Program-made: the position numbers and the translations under genes
The notes under the pieces: model-generated
Database searches by the model: none
The model's input: only the letters and a program-made list of their open reading frames with translations
Told to the model about the DNA's origin: nothing
Assembly: GCA_024643545.1 (NCBI GenBank)
Contig: JAHEMR010000012.1
Span: forward strand, 1-64,000
Length of the DNA stretch: 64,000 bases
Direction of reading: 5' to 3'
Source: Crocinitomicaceae bacterium
GTDB taxonomy: Bacteria > Bacteroidota > Bacteroidia > Flavobacteriales_D > Crocinitomicaceae
Part shown: positions 27,279 to 38,337 of the stretch, piece by piece
Layout: every line of letters starts with the position of its first letter
Position numbering within the stretch: position 1 is the stretch's first letter

Positions 27279-28586
27279 ATGGCTTCATTTGAAATATATG
27301 GTGGTAAACCACTAAAAGGTGAATTGATTCCACAAGGAGCAAAAAATGAAGCATTGCAAGTGCTTTGCGCACCTTTATTAACAGAGGAGAAAGTTACGAT
27401 TTCCAATATTCCGGATATTGTTGACGTCAACAAATTGATTGCCTTGTTGCAGACAATGGGCGTGAAGGTGGAAAAAGTGGAAAAAGGAACGTATATTTTT
27501 CAAGCGAAAGACATCGATTTAAAGTATTTGGAATCAGAAGATTTTAAAATGAGAGCTTCCTCATTGCGCGGTTCTATTATGATTGTTGGACCTTTATTGG
27601 CGCGTTATGGAGTTGGATTTATTCCAAAACCAGGAGGAGATAAAATCGGTCGCCGTCGGTTAGATACGCACTTCGAAGGATTTACTATGCTGGGTGCAAA
27701 GTTTAATTACGATGCAGGTGAACACTTTTATTCAATTGAAGGAAAGAACTTAAAAGGAACCTACATCCACTTGGATGAAGCATCGGTAACTGGAACAGCA
27801 AATATTTTAATGGCTGCTGTAATGGCGGAAGGTGAAACGACATTCTACAATGCTGCTTGTGAACCATACATCCAGCAATTATGTAAAATGTTGAATTCCA
27901 TGGGAGCAAACATTACAGGAATTGGTTCAAATATGTTGATCATTAATGGAGTGAAAAAACTAGGTGGATGTTTCCATCGCATTCTTCCAGATATGATTGA
28001 AATCGGAAGCTTCATTGGTTTAGCGGCCATGACGAAGTCTGAAATTACAATCAAAGATGTGAGCTGGGAAAATTTAGGGATTATCCCAAATGTGTTCCGT
28101 CGTTTAGGAATCAAATTAGAGCGTCGAGGTGATGACATCTACATACCTGCTCAAGAGTCTTACGAAATTGATACGTTCATCGATGGTTCTATTTTAACCA
28201 TCTACGATGCACCTTGGCCTGGATTTACGCCTGATTTGCTTTCCATTATTTTGGTGGTCGCTTCTCAAGCAAAAGGATCTGTATTGATTCACCAGAAAAT
28301 GTTTGAGTCTCGTTTATTCTTTGTGGATAAATTAATTGATATGGGCGCTCAAATCATTTTATGTGATCCACATAGAGCAACGGTTATCGGATTGAATCGC
28401 GAACACGATTTACGTGGTATTACGATGTCTTCCCCAGATATTCGTGCTGGAGTTTCATTGTTAATCGCGGCCTTATCTGCGAAAGGTAAAAGTGTCATTG
28501 AAAACATCGAACAAATCGACCGTGGATACCAAGACATTGAATTGCGTTTAAATAACATTGGTGCGGACATTCGTCGCGTTGGATAA
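27279..28586 (+). CDS. murA: UDP-GlcNAc enolpyruvyl transferase with Asp at the fosfomycin site
   Basis: A 435-residue MurA, first step of peptidoglycan precursor synthesis (enolpyruvyl transfer from PEP to UDP-GlcNAc). N-terminal PQGAKNEALQ holds the conserved Lys-Asn pair, and SGSILTIYDAPWPGFTPDLLS-type residues cover the domain interface. The catalytic loop reads PGGDKIGRRRLDTHF: Asp121 stands where E. coli has Cys115, the residue alkylated by fosfomycin. This change is known from Mycobacterium and Chlamydia and predicts intrinsic fosfomycin resistance. The stop overlaps the next start (TAATG). Confidence 0.95.
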   Translation: MASFEIYGGKPLKGELIPQGAKNEALQVLCAPLLTEEKVTISNIPDIVDVNKLIALLQTMGVKVEKVEKGTYIFQAKDIDLKYLESEDFKMRASSLRGSIMIVGPLLARYGVGFIPKPGGDKIGRRRLDTHFEGFTMLGAKFNYDAGEHFYSIEGKNLKGTYIHLDEASVTGTANILMAAVMAEGETTFYNAACEPYIQQLCKMLNSMGANITGIGSNMLIINGVKKLGGCFHRILPDMIEIGSFIGLAAMTKSEITIKDVSWENLGIIPNVFRRLGIKLERRGDDIYIPAQESYEIDTFIDGSILTIYDAPWPGFTPDLLSIILVVASQAKGSVLIHQKMFESRLFFVDKLIDMGAQIILCDPHRATVIGLNREHDLRGITMSSPDIRAGVSLLIAALSAKGKSVIENIEQIDRGYQDIELRLNNIGADIRRVG

Positions 28587-29104
28587 TGAAGAAACAACTC
28601 ATTTTTGGACTCGTTTTTATCGCAGCTTACACCTGCTATGCGCTGTGTTTTCGATCAGATAAATCATTTGATTCAAAGGATCTAGCTCCAGAAATTAAGT
28701 TACTTGGAACGAATGGAAAAGTTCGTAAGTTGTCAGAATTACGTGGCAAATTAGTGCTTGTGGATTTTTGGGCTTCTTGGTGTGGACCTTGTAGAAGGGA
28801 AAGTCCAAATGTTGTAGAGGCATACGCCAAATACAAATCCAAGGAATTTAAAAATGCAAAGGGATTTGAGGTTTTTAGTGTGTCGATCGACAAAGATGAA
28901 AAAGCATGGAAACAAGCCATCAAAGAGGATCATTTATCGTGGAAAAACCATGTAATCGATAAAGATGGAATTGCTTCAGCAAATTATGGAGTGTCCTCTA
29001 TTCCAACGGCTTTTTTAATCGATGGAGAAGGTCATGTATTGGCGAGTGGGGGTGAGTTAAGGGGAATCCAATTACACATTCAAATCGACAAACAGCTCAA
29101 GTAG
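28586..29104 (+). CDS. TlpA-type thioredoxin-fold protein
   Basis: A 172-residue periplasmic thioredoxin-like protein: an N-terminal signal or anchor (residues 3-20), then a TlpA/AhpC-TSA fold with the redox motif WASWCGPCRRE (about residues 58-68), and the cis-proline region SSIPTAFLID. It probably reduces disulfides in exported proteins. Coupled to murA by TAATG and ends directly against the converging phosphorylase gene, with no space between the stops. Confidence 0.9.
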   Translation: MKKQLIFGLVFIAAYTCYALCFRSDKSFDSKDLAPEIKLLGTNGKVRKLSELRGKLVLVDFWASWCGPCRRESPNVVEAYAKYKSKEFKNAKGFEVFSVSIDKDEKAWKQAIKEDHLSWKNHVIDKDGIASANYGVSSIPTAFLIDGEGHVLASGGELRGIQLHIQIDKQLK

Positions 29105-29968
29105 TTAGATTCGTTTTAGAACGTACGAAATCAATTCATTCATTTCTCTTTCACATCCGGTCGAAAATTCCATGTTGGGACGATTGGCTACTCCTAAACA
29201 GATCGTTGCGCAGGCGTGTCCAAGTTGTCTTCCTAAAGCAAAAATGGCAGAACTCTCCATCTCGAAATTGACAATTTTCGTGTCGGCTTCACGAAAGTTT
29301 CCAAGTTTGACGTGAATATCTTTAATCTTGCTCTCTAATCGTAAACTACGTCCTTGTGGACCATAGAAGCCAGAACTTGTCACAGTTATTCCCGAGTGGG
29401 TTAATGAGGAGCTTAAACGATTCGTTAGGGTTTTATCGGCCGAAATGAGGTAGGGGGTAATTCCGTACGGCAAATCTAAATGTTTATCGATGTTTTTTCG
29501 AAGTTGAATTTCTTGTTCCGTATAATCAATTGGGTAAAAGTGCGCCACATTATCGAAGCCGTAGGCATGTGATGACAACATGTACGAGTGAAGTGGAATA
29601 TCACTTTGCAAGATGCCACACGTCCCGATGCGAACGATTTCCAATGCTGTTTTGAGAAGTTTTTCTGTACGATTTTCTAAATCGATGTTGACTAATGCAT
29701 CAAGTTCTTGTATGCAAATATCGATATTGTCGGTTCCGATCCCAGTAGAAAGAACACTGATTCTTTTTCCTTCGAAGCTACCGGTATGACAGACAAATTC
29801 TCTGTGTTGACTTCGGTGTTCAATCTCATCGAAAAAGGACGAAATAAGTGCAACTCGATCTTGGTCCCCAACCAGAATAACTTTATGCGCAAGTTGATTC
29901 GGTTTTAAGGCCAAATGATACACTTCGTTTCGCTCGTTTAATACGAGTTCTGTAGCGGGAAAATACAT
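29105..29968 (-). CDS. Nucleoside phosphorylase (uridine phosphorylase-like)
   Basis: A 287-residue PNP/UDP family protein cleaving nucleosides with phosphate. Visible blocks: VGDQDRVALIS near the N-terminus, STGIGTDNIDICIQELDAL, RIGTCGILQ, and the substrate-binding FEMESSAIFALGRQLGH. It is longer than E. coli Udp (253) and base specificity cannot be read. It is third in the adhesin-DUF4197-phosphorylase operon, with gaps of only 2-3 bp. Confidence 0.88.
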   Translation of the reverse strand: MYFPATELVLNERNEVYHLALKPNQLAHKVILVGDQDRVALISSFFDEIEHRSQHREFVCHTGSFEGKRISVLSTGIGTDNIDICIQELDALVNIDLENRTEKLLKTALEIVRIGTCGILQSDIPLHSYMLSSHAYGFDNVAHFYPIDYTEQEIQLRKNIDKHLDLPYGITPYLISADKTLTNRLSSSLTHSGITVTSSGFYGPQGRSLRLESKIKDIHVKLGNFREADTKIVNFEMESSAIFALGRQLGHACATICLGVANRPNMEFSTGCEREMNELISYVLKRI

Positions 29969-29971
29969 GAA

Positions 29972-30703
29972 TTAAAGACTGCCAAATACTTTTGCTAATA
30001 ACTCTGTTACGCGAGCTGCTGGATCTTTTCGGATTTTATTTTCCTCTTCTTCGACCATTTTGAATAGTCCTTCAATCGCTTTTTGAGTAACGTAGGCATT
30101 CAAGTCGGGATTGATTTTCTCGCCACCTGTTAAATTCATGGCTGCGTTATACTTCGTCATAATTGGACTCCAGTATTCCGTTAATTTAACACGGGAAATA
30201 GCTTCTGCAACTTTTGGTGAGAATGCAGTTGTTAATTTCGACGTTGTTTGGTCTTTCAAAAATTTCGTCGCTGCTCCGTTTCCGCCATTCAAAATGGCGA
30301 ATCCATCTTGTACACTCATATTCGTAATCGCATCCACAAAAATCGGAAGAGCTTCTTTTGCGGCTTCTTCAGCTGCGCGGTTCAAGGTTGTTTCAAACTT
30401 ATCTACCTGAGCGGTCATTCCCAATTCAATGGCCTTTTGACGTGCTTTAAGGGCATCAGGTGGGAAAGCCAGGCGAATGGCTTCGTTTTTTAGAAATCCA
30501 TCAGTTACGGACGTTACATTTACCGCATTCTTAATTCCAACTTGCAACGCTTCTTTTAATCCTGAGATCACCTCTTGATTGCTCAATTTTGGAGCTGTAG
30601 GTGCTGTTGTTGTTGGAACATAAGCACTTAGTGCGTTCAAATCAACCTTTGAACATGTACCAACAAACAAGGAAAGTGTTGAGAATGCTAAAATTTTAAA
30701 CAT
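29972..30703 (-). CDS. DUF4197 lipoprotein
   Basis: A 243-residue protein with a signal peptide and lipobox-like FVGTCS (Cys near residue 17), followed by a helical DUF4197 domain (LKEALQVGIKNAVNVTSVTDGF, IRLAFP, AVSPKVAEAIS-like segment, YWSPIMTKYNA). The function is unknown. A Thr/Pro linker joins the lipid anchor to the domain. It is positioned 2 bp after the giant adhesin gene and 3 bp before the phosphorylase. Confidence 0.83.
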   Translation of the reverse strand: MFKILAFSTLSLFVGTCSKVDLNALSAYVPTTTAPTAPKLSNQEVISGLKEALQVGIKNAVNVTSVTDGFLKNEAIRLAFPPDALKARQKAIELGMTAQVDKFETTLNRAAEEAAKEALPIFVDAITNMSVQDGFAILNGGNGAATKFLKDQTTSKLTTAFSPKVAEAISRVKLTEYWSPIMTKYNAAMNLTGGEKINPDLNAYVTQKAIEGLFKMVEEEENKIRKDPAARVTELLAKVFGSL

Positions 30704-30705
30704 AA

Positions 30706-33411
30706 TTAACGAATGACATTAATGATTCCTGATCTTTCTGTTTTACCATCTGTGTCAAGCTCTTTATACCAAGCTTTCCATGTGTAGATTCCTGGTTGAA
30801 CTTTTTGTCCATTATAGTAACCATCCCAGTATGCATTAACGTCATGTGTTTCCCAAACGACTTCACCCCAACGGTTGTGAACGGTTAATTCAAAGTTTGC
30901 TTTGTCGATTCCTTCCACGTAGAACATCCAAACTTGGTTGTGTTCATCGTCATCTGGTGTAAATGCTGTAGGAGCGTAGAAGATCACATCAGAAACTACC
31001 TGAATTGGGTACGTTACAGAATCTGAACATCCTAAGTTTGTGGTAACAATCAAGGTAATATCGTATGTTCCCATAACCCCTTCAGGGTAAGTAATCATAG
31101 CGCTTCCGCCGTTGTTAACGATACTCGTCGCACCTGGACTCACCCAATTGTAATTCGCGATGTTACCAGAAGAAATGTCATTGGTTTGTACATTCGTTTC
31201 AAACCATGTCAAAGGACTTTTGGACATCGTAAAATCTGCAGTAGGTAAAGGCGTAACTTCGACAATATCTTGGAAGTGACCGAAATACAAACAACCATGT
31301 ACTGACGTAACAACCATATCTACGGAGTAAGTACCTGGATTAGGTAATGTGTGCGGTAATGGATCTAAAGCATTTGTTGTAAAGGATTCTCCTGTTGAGA
31401 AAATATACTGTGTGGTGGCAACATCTACACCATTCGTAGACATGTTGCTAAACACGAAGTCACCTGGTAAACATCGTTGAGAAAAGTCTGGAACTGTATT
31501 TGGAATAATTTCTAATGGGAATACAATCGTCATACATTCAGTAGTTGCTGGAGAACCACAAGCTTCACTAAGTGTCACACAATAAACTGTTCCGGAATTT
31601 ATTGGATCTACTGTTAATGAACTGCCGTTTCCAATTGGTAAACCATCTTCTGTCCATGTGTAGGTGTATGCAGATGATCCGCCCGCACCCGTTGCAGTTA
31701 ATAAAATAGCATCTTCCGAACAAATCATGGTGTCTTGTGTCAAGAAAGTGATATCAAGAGGTAAAGGTTCGTTTATTAAAACATCCAACGTTTGAATACA
31801 ACCATTCATATCTGTTACAGTAACGGTGTGCAATCCTACGCCTAAATCTAATGCTGTCGCTGCCGAAGCTGTGGATCCTGACCAACTGTAAGAATAGTTT
31901 GGCGTTCCTTGTGTAACATTAACTGTAGCTTGACCGTTCGCAATCGTGTAGCAATTTGCATCCACAACATTGGTCATCGTTAAGACCATTGCTGGAATTT
32001 CCGTAACGGTTACATAAATTGTATCCTGACATCCGCTAGCCGTCGTTGCGTAACACCAATAGTTTCCAGCACTTAATCCAGTTGCTGTTTGAGTAGATTG
32101 TCCATTGCTCCATTGAAAGTTCACTGGGCCTGTTACTGGTGTGACGATTGCTGTTGCGGTTCCATCGCTACCACCCGGACAAGAAACCGGAGTTGTTGTA
32201 CCGTTAAATGTTGCAGGATTATCTGTGATAATTGCTGTACCTGTTGCAGTACATCCGTTTCCGTTTACTACCGAAACAGTATATGTGCCTGCTAATAATC
32301 CTGTTGCTGTTGCTCCAGTTTGACCATTGCTCCATAGGTAGGTATATGGTGGAGGAGAACCCGCGCCTGGAACTGCTGTTGCTGTCCCAATTCCTTGAGA
32401 ACAAATATCTGGAACAGTGGTTGTTGTTAAGGTCGGATTCGATACAGTCAACCAAGTAGTATCGTTGGTAATCGAACCAACACTCGTACCACAAGCCGCA
32501 CCAGTTAAGAAATATCCTGTTGTTCCAGATGGAACCGGATTGACATTTAAGGTACCATTGTTATAAGGGAACGTTTGTCCCAATGTATTTGCCCAAAGGA
32601 AATTACTTCCTGGACTATTAACCATGACATATGGAATTTGCGAAATGGTATATGCATTTGTATTTGCCGGAGCAGTAGGTAAAAATCTTCGTCCATCTTG
32701 GTTCGCACTCCAAACAGAAACATTTCGTCCTGGTGTGATGTGCGCCACAGTCATTGGATTGTTTTCAGAACCCTGAATTGCTAAACTGCTGTTCCAAGTT
32801 CCACAAATTGGTTTGTTTCCAATATGTAATTCAAAAATATTTGAGGTTTCGTAAAGGATAATCGCCAAGTAATTACATTGCGTAGTACATCCAAACATGG
32901 CTACATTTTTATACAACACAACAAACTTACGGTTCGGAGCTGTACCAATTGTTTGGTATTGCACTTGTCCAGCGGTGGACGGATTCAAATCTTGATAAGC
33001 AATCATAATGGAGTTTCGAGCAGATGGGAAAGCCATGTTTGGCAATGGAGCCACACCGTTTAATGACCAAGGACAATATCCACCTGCATTTGCGGTTACA
33101 AAGGAAATGAGTCCATTGGAACCAATCACACAATTCGAATAACTTGTCCCATAAAAACTAAATGGAAATCCGATTGGAACAGATCCAGACCAAACGTCGT
33201 CACTTAAAAACACACTTGTGGGTGCATTTAAATATACTCCTGCTGCTGTTCCTGGGTTTACACCTGAATTACAGTTGTTGATTGTCACTGTTTGACCAGC
33301 ACAAACCGTTGCATCTTGTCCAAGGCACAAAACAACGTTGCTTTGACTATACGAATTTAGCTGTGTGGCTAAAACCAATAAAAATGCAAGGGATAATTTA
33401 ATGTAATTCAT
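30706..33411 (-). CDS. Secreted SprB-repeat protein with gliding-motility (T9SS type B) C-terminus
   Basis: A 901-residue secreted protein. It has a signal peptide (MNYIKLSLAFLLVLATQLNSYSQ), a Cys-containing N-terminal domain, about three SprB-like repeats (roughly residues 330-560, each with a motif like YTYLWSNGQT and GTYTVTVTD), a PKD-like region (about 720-800), and a C-terminal module (FTPDDDEHN, WGEVVWET, PGIYTWKAWY) that is the CHU_C/gliding-motility-associated sorting domain. Such proteins are exported by the type IX system and may act in adhesion or gliding. Start 33411 begins the signal peptide; an upstream in-frame ATG adds only 8 residues. Confidence 0.93.
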   Translation of the reverse strand: MNYIKLSLAFLLVLATQLNSYSQSNVVLCLGQDATVCAGQTVTINNCNSGVNPGTAAGVYLNAPTSVFLSDDVWSGSVPIGFPFSFYGTSYSNCVIGSNGLISFVTANAGGYCPWSLNGVAPLPNMAFPSARNSIMIAYQDLNPSTAGQVQYQTIGTAPNRKFVVLYKNVAMFGCTTQCNYLAIILYETSNIFELHIGNKPICGTWNSSLAIQGSENNPMTVAHITPGRNVSVWSANQDGRRFLPTAPANTNAYTISQIPYVMVNSPGSNFLWANTLGQTFPYNNGTLNVNPVPSGTTGYFLTGAACGTSVGSITNDTTWLTVSNPTLTTTTVPDICSQGIGTATAVPGAGSPPPYTYLWSNGQTGATATGLLAGTYTVSVVNGNGCTATGTAIITDNPATFNGTTTPVSCPGGSDGTATAIVTPVTGPVNFQWSNGQSTQTATGLSAGNYWCYATTASGCQDTIYVTVTEIPAMVLTMTNVVDANCYTIANGQATVNVTQGTPNYSYSWSGSTASAATALDLGVGLHTVTVTDMNGCIQTLDVLINEPLPLDITFLTQDTMICSEDAILLTATGAGGSSAYTYTWTEDGLPIGNGSSLTVDPINSGTVYCVTLSEACGSPATTECMTIVFPLEIIPNTVPDFSQRCLPGDFVFSNMSTNGVDVATTQYIFSTGESFTTNALDPLPHTLPNPGTYSVDMVVTSVHGCLYFGHFQDIVEVTPLPTADFTMSKSPLTWFETNVQTNDISSGNIANYNWVSPGATSIVNNGGSAMITYPEGVMGTYDITLIVTTNLGCSDSVTYPIQVVSDVIFYAPTAFTPDDDEHNQVWMFYVEGIDKANFELTVHNRWGEVVWETHDVNAYWDGYYNGQKVQPGIYTWKAWYKELDTDGKTERSGIINVIR

Positions 33412-33505
33412 ACTTTTTGATGTTCTATGTAACATGTTTTCGATATCTAGTAGTTAGTTCTGAGCCATAAACGACAATAAATTGTCTGTGGTTGCTTAGG
33501 TGGAC

Positions 33506-33536
33506 CAAAAATATGAAAAAAAGATTCGTTTCACAA
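33506..33536 (-). promoter_or_regulatory. Promoter for the SprB-repeat protein operon
   Basis: The minus strand reads TTG (33534-33536), 20 bases, TATTTTTG (33506-33513). The ATG is 94 bases downstream, the longest leader inferred in the window, so regulation in the untranslated region is possible. Confidence 0.6.
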
Positions 33537-33602
33537 GGTTGAAGCATGAGATTTCCCTCTTTTAATGGGTGATTTTTTGAACTGATCGCTAGATTGAGGT
33601 AA

Positions 33603-35057
<1,455 letters not shown>

Positions 35058-35076
35058 TATCCAATAGATAAAAATG

Positions 35077-35107
35077 AAAATCCCGTCTTTGGCGGGATTT
35101 TTTTTTG
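35077..35107 (+). terminator. Rho-independent terminator of gdhA
   Basis: AAAATCCCGTC, a 3-base TTT loop and GGCGGGATTTT form an 11-bp stem with one T-G pair, running into nine T residues, 20 bp after the gdhA stop. Confidence 0.9.
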
Positions 35108-35144
35108 TTTCTATTTTCGGAATTTTCAGCACCTTTGTGAGGTA

Positions 35145-35642
35145 ATGATTCGACGACTAATTTGCTGTTTTTTTCTTTTTCAACTCTTGTTCTGTCAAGC
35201 ACAAGAACATAGCTTTAGCGATGTCTGGAGGGTTGGATTCACTCAAGAATTTCAGAAATTCGATCAGTTTTCAAGCATCCGCATTCAAGGTGAGCGAAAT
35301 AAAAATATGTTAGCCGTCAACATTGGACTTTCTCCTCAAAAGGTGACTCAAAACATCTTTGCTCCAGGCTTCTCGATTGACTATGCTAAATTGTGGAAAA
35401 TTCAACACGTGTTTATTGGTCCAGTTATCGTTGTTTCTGCAGATACGCATGTTTTTGGAACGCGTTTTACGTACCTTCATGCATCCGGAGGCTATCGTTT
35501 TGTATTCGGTAAGCAATGGCAGTTTTTTCAAGAAACAAGCTTCGGTCCGACGACGGAAACGTTCACTTATTTGAATCAAAAAATGCAGCACTTCACATGG
35601 AATTACCATGTTAATCTTGGACTTCAGTATGCGCTTCGTTAA
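35145..35642 (+). CDS. Secreted or outer-membrane protein of unknown function
   Basis: A 165-residue protein with a signal peptide (MIRRLICCFFLFQLLFCQAQ). The rest alternates aromatic and polar residues and ends with LGLQYALR, a pattern like a small outer-membrane beta barrel or a lipocalin-like fold; no family recognised. A one-mismatch -7 element (CACCTTTG, 35130-35137) lies 7 bases before the ATG. Its end overlaps the phosphodiesterase gene by 14 bp. Confidence 0.72.
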   Translation: MIRRLICCFFLFQLLFCQAQEHSFSDVWRVGFTQEFQKFDQFSSIRIQGERNKNMLAVNIGLSPQKVTQNIFAPGFSIDYAKLWKIQHVFIGPVIVVSADTHVFGTRFTYLHASGGYRFVFGKQWQFFQETSFGPTTETFTYLNQKMQHFTWNYHVNLGLQYALR

Positions 35643-36429
35643 ATTTCCCTTATTGATTTGCATCCTTTTTGCTTGCACGAAAAGCGAACAAGTGAAAAAC
35701 ATTCTCGTTTTTGGTCATGCCGGAATGGGTTTGAGTATGGATAATTCGATCTATCACGACAATTCGAAAGAAGCAATTTCATTGGCTTTGAATTTACCGA
35801 CATCAAATGGGGTAGAGGTAGATGTTCGTTTAAGTGCAGATGGAACTTTGTGGTTATATCACGATGAATATTTGGAAGCTGAAACGAATGGTAAAGGGTG
35901 TGTTTCCGAATTAGGTGATTCGGAATTATCCGAACTTTCGTATCGTTCAGTGAAACATGAAAAGCTTGTGAAATTGATCGATGTGTTGCCTCTTCTTAAT
36001 GAAGATCAAACGTTATTTCTAGATTTGAAACAGGTGAATTCTTGTCGGAATGAAAACGTTGATTTTGAAGAATTAATGGAAGCATTTGAAGATCAATTAG
36101 CGGGATATCAAACACGGGTGAAAATAATCTGTTCCTATAAATATTGGTTGAATGATTTAGCACAGCATTACGCAGTCCTCTATTCAACGGATGATATCGA
36201 AGAAGGAAAAGAAATCGTTCTGAATGAACCCTTGATAAACGGATTAGTTGTGCGAAATTCCGCGATGAACACAGAAGAAGTTTCTTGGGTAAAGGATCAA
36301 GGAAAAGTAGTTTATTTATACGACATCCGATCCTTGAAAGGAATCCGACAAGCGTATGCTAAAAATCCGACTGGAATCTTTGCAGATGAACTAAGAAAGG
36401 CTTTAGCAGAAAGAGGTTATGCTTTGTAG
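35629..36429 (+). CDS. Glycerophosphodiester phosphodiesterase-like lipoprotein
   Basis: A 266-residue GDPD-fold protein with lipobox LLICILFAC (Cys about residue 16). The active-site order of the family is present: FGHAGMG in place of the usual [23 protein letters not shown] with the metal-binding E-x-D and the HD pair, and FLDLK. The first catalytic motif is HAG not HRG, so an altered phosphate pocket is possible. Start 35629 lies inside the end of the preceding gene; its tail overlaps gcvT by 13 bp. Confidence 0.83.
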   Translation: MRFVKFPLLICILFACTKSEQVKNILVFGHAGMGLSMDNSIYHDNSKEAISLALNLPTSNGVEVDVRLSADGTLWLYHDEYLEAETNGKGCVSELGDSELSELSYRSVKHEKLVKLIDVLPLLNEDQTLFLDLKQVNSCRNENVDFEELMEAFEDQLAGYQTRVKIICSYKYWLNDLAQHYAVLYSTDDIEEGKEIVLNEPLINGLVVRNSAMNTEEVSWVKDQGKVVYLYDIRSLKGIRQAYAKNPTGIFADELRKALAERGYAL

Positions 36430-37499
36430 AAAGGCAATTTAACAACCTTTGCTTTAACACCTTTTTCGCGAATTTCAATAAAGATTTCGTTATCCAATTT
36501 ACTGTTATCAACGGTTACGTAACCAAGTCCAATTCCTAATTTCATGCTTGGAGACATTGTACCAGAAGTAACTTTTCCAATAACCGTTCCAGCTGCATCT
36601 AAAATTGGGTAATCGTGACGTGGAATTCCGCGGTCAATCATTTCGAAAGCCACTAATTTACGGCTAACTCCTGACTCTTTTTGTTTCGCTAGGAATGTTG
36701 AATCGGTAAAATCTTTCGTGAATTTCGTAATCCATCCCAAACCTGCTTCTAAAGGAGAAGTTGTGTCGTCGATGTCATTTCCATATAAACAGAAGCCCAT
36801 TTCTAAGCGAAGTGTGTCACGTGCAGCAAGTCCGATTGGTTTGATGCCAAAATCAGCTCCAGCAGCAAAAACAGCGTCCCACAATTTGTTTGCGTCTTCA
36901 TTTTTTACATAGACTTCGAAGCCACCTGAACCAGTGTATCCAGTAGCTGAAATCATGACGTTTTCAATTCCTGCGAATGTTCCATGTTGGAAGGTGTAAT
37001 AGGTCATGTTTGACAAATCAATATTTGTCAACGATTGCATAGCTTCCGCGGCTTTTGGACCTTGGATTGCCAATAAACTGTATTGATCAGATAGGTTTTC
37101 CATTTCAACACCTAAGTCGTTCAAAGAAGAAATCCAATTCCAATCCTTTTCAATGTTTGAGGCATTTACCACAATGAAATATTCTTCCGAATTTACACGG
37201 TAGATTATTAAATCATCCACAATTCCTCCTTTGCCATTTGGCATGCAAGAATACTGTGCTTTTCCATCAAACAAAACAGACGCATCGTTGGATGCAAACT
37301 TTTGAATTAATGCCAATGCATTTGGGCCGCGTAAAACAAACTCTCCCATGTGAGAAACATCAAAAACACCCACCGCATTTCGAACTGTTTCATGTTCTGC
37401 ATTCACACCTTCGTATTGAACAGGCATGTTGTATCCTGCAAATGGAACCATTTTAGCTCCTAGATCGATGTGTTTTTGGGTTAGTGCTGTATTTCTCAT
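36417..37499 (-). CDS. gcvT: Glycine cleavage system T protein (aminomethyltransferase)
   Basis: A 360-residue GcvT, moving the methylene group from the lipoyl H protein to tetrahydrofolate with release of ammonia. Blocks: [28 protein letters not shown] with the catalytic Asp region, [43 protein letters not shown] and [17 protein letters not shown]. It follows efp by 38 bp and has no separate TAnnTTTG element, so the two are probably cotranscribed. gcvH and gcvP are not in the window. Confidence 0.96.
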   Translation of the reverse strand: MRNTALTQKHIDLGAKMVPFAGYNMPVQYEGVNAEHETVRNAVGVFDVSHMGEFVLRGPNALALIQKFASNDASVLFDGKAQYSCMPNGKGGIVDDLIIYRVNSEEYFIVVNASNIEKDWNWISSLNDLGVEMENLSDQYSLLAIQGPKAAEAMQSLTNIDLSNMTYYTFQHGTFAGIENVMISATGYTGSGGFEVYVKNEDANKLWDAVFAAGADFGIKPIGLAARDTLRLEMGFCLYGNDIDDTTSPLEAGLGWITKFTKDFTDSTFLAKQKESGVSRKLVAFEMIDRGIPRHDYPILDAAGTVIGKVTSGTMSPSMKLGIGLGYVTVDNSKLDNEIFIEIREKGVKAKVVKLPFYKA

Positions 37500-37537
37500 A
37501 ATTTGGTGTTGCTAATTTTTCAGTGGGTAAATTTGGT

Positions 37538-38104
37538 TTAGTTTTTCACGCGCTCAACGTAAACACCAGTGCGAGTGTCGATTTTAATCACTTCTCCATT
37601 ATCGATAAATAAAGGAACTTTTACTTCTGCTCCTGTAGCAATTGTTGCTGGTTTCATAGAGTTGGTTGCGGTATCACCTTTTACCCCTGGTTCTGTGTAG
37701 GTAACTTCAGAAATGATGTACATTGGAAGTTCAACGACAAGCGGCATCTCTTCTTCAGCGTGAAAAAGAATATTAACAATCATTCCTTCTTGCAAGAATC
37801 CTGGTTTTTCAACCATTTTCAATGGGATGTTTACTTGTTCATATGTTTCATTGTTCATGAATACATATGATTCAGCTTCTTGGTATAGGTATTGGTACTC
37901 GCGGTTTTCAATACGTACTGGGTCGATTTTATGTCCAGCGGAAAACGTATTGTCAAGCACTTTTCCAGACTCGATTTGACGCATTTTCGTGCGCACAAAT
38001 GCAGGTCCTTTTCCAGGTTTAACGTGTTGAAATTCGATGATTTGATAAAGTTTATCATTGTGACGGATGCACAATCCATTTCGGATGTCGGAAGTATTAG
38101 CCAT
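37538..38104 (-). CDS. efp: Elongation factor P
   Basis: A 188-residue EF-P that rescues ribosomes stalled at polyproline. The tip loop HVKPGKGPAFVRTK carries Lys32, the equivalent of E. coli Lys34 that is modified in many bacteria; the modifying enzymes are not in this window. The C-terminal OB domain ends in the normal IDTRTGVYVERV. Promoter at 38126-38155. Confidence 0.97.
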   Translation of the reverse strand: MANTSDIRNGLCIRHNDKLYQIIEFQHVKPGKGPAFVRTKMRQIESGKVLDNTFSAGHKIDPVRIENREYQYLYQEAESYVFMNNETYEQVNIPLKMVEKPGFLQEGMIVNILFHAEEEMPLVVELPMYIISEVTYTEPGVKGDTATNSMKPATIATGAEVKVPLFIDNGEVIKIDTRTGVYVERVKN

Positions 38105-38125
38105 GGTTCAATTCAAATTTGGAGG

Positions 38126-38155
38126 CAAATATAGGATTTTGAGCGGAAATCACAA
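38126..38155 (-). promoter_or_regulatory. Promoter for efp-gcvT
   Basis: The minus strand has TTG (38153-38155), 19 bases, TATATTTG (38126-38133), and 21 bases to the efp ATG. Confidence 0.72.
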
Positions 38156-38303
38156 TTGTTTCGACTGAATTTCCTTCGAAATTGGACTGTGCTTCGTGAA
38201 CTTTTGATCGATTTCAACTTAGTTCTTGAAATAAAGGCCTTTATCAACGGAAATTCGTTCATAAAAAAGCGACTTTTCATGTGTTTTCAGTGCTTCTAAA
38301 AGT

Positions 38304-38311
38304 TATTTTTG
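38304..38311 (+). promoter_or_regulatory. Promoter -7 element for parE-parC
   Basis: TATTTTTG matches TAnnTTTG 26 bases before the ATG at 38338. Confidence 0.58.
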
Positions 38312-38337
38312 TTATTGCGAAAATCTCAAAAATCGAA

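Noticed and set aside
32219-32494. Open frames inside the SprB-repeat gene in other frames
   Set aside because: They are shadows of the Thr/Gly/Val-rich repeats, with no independent features.
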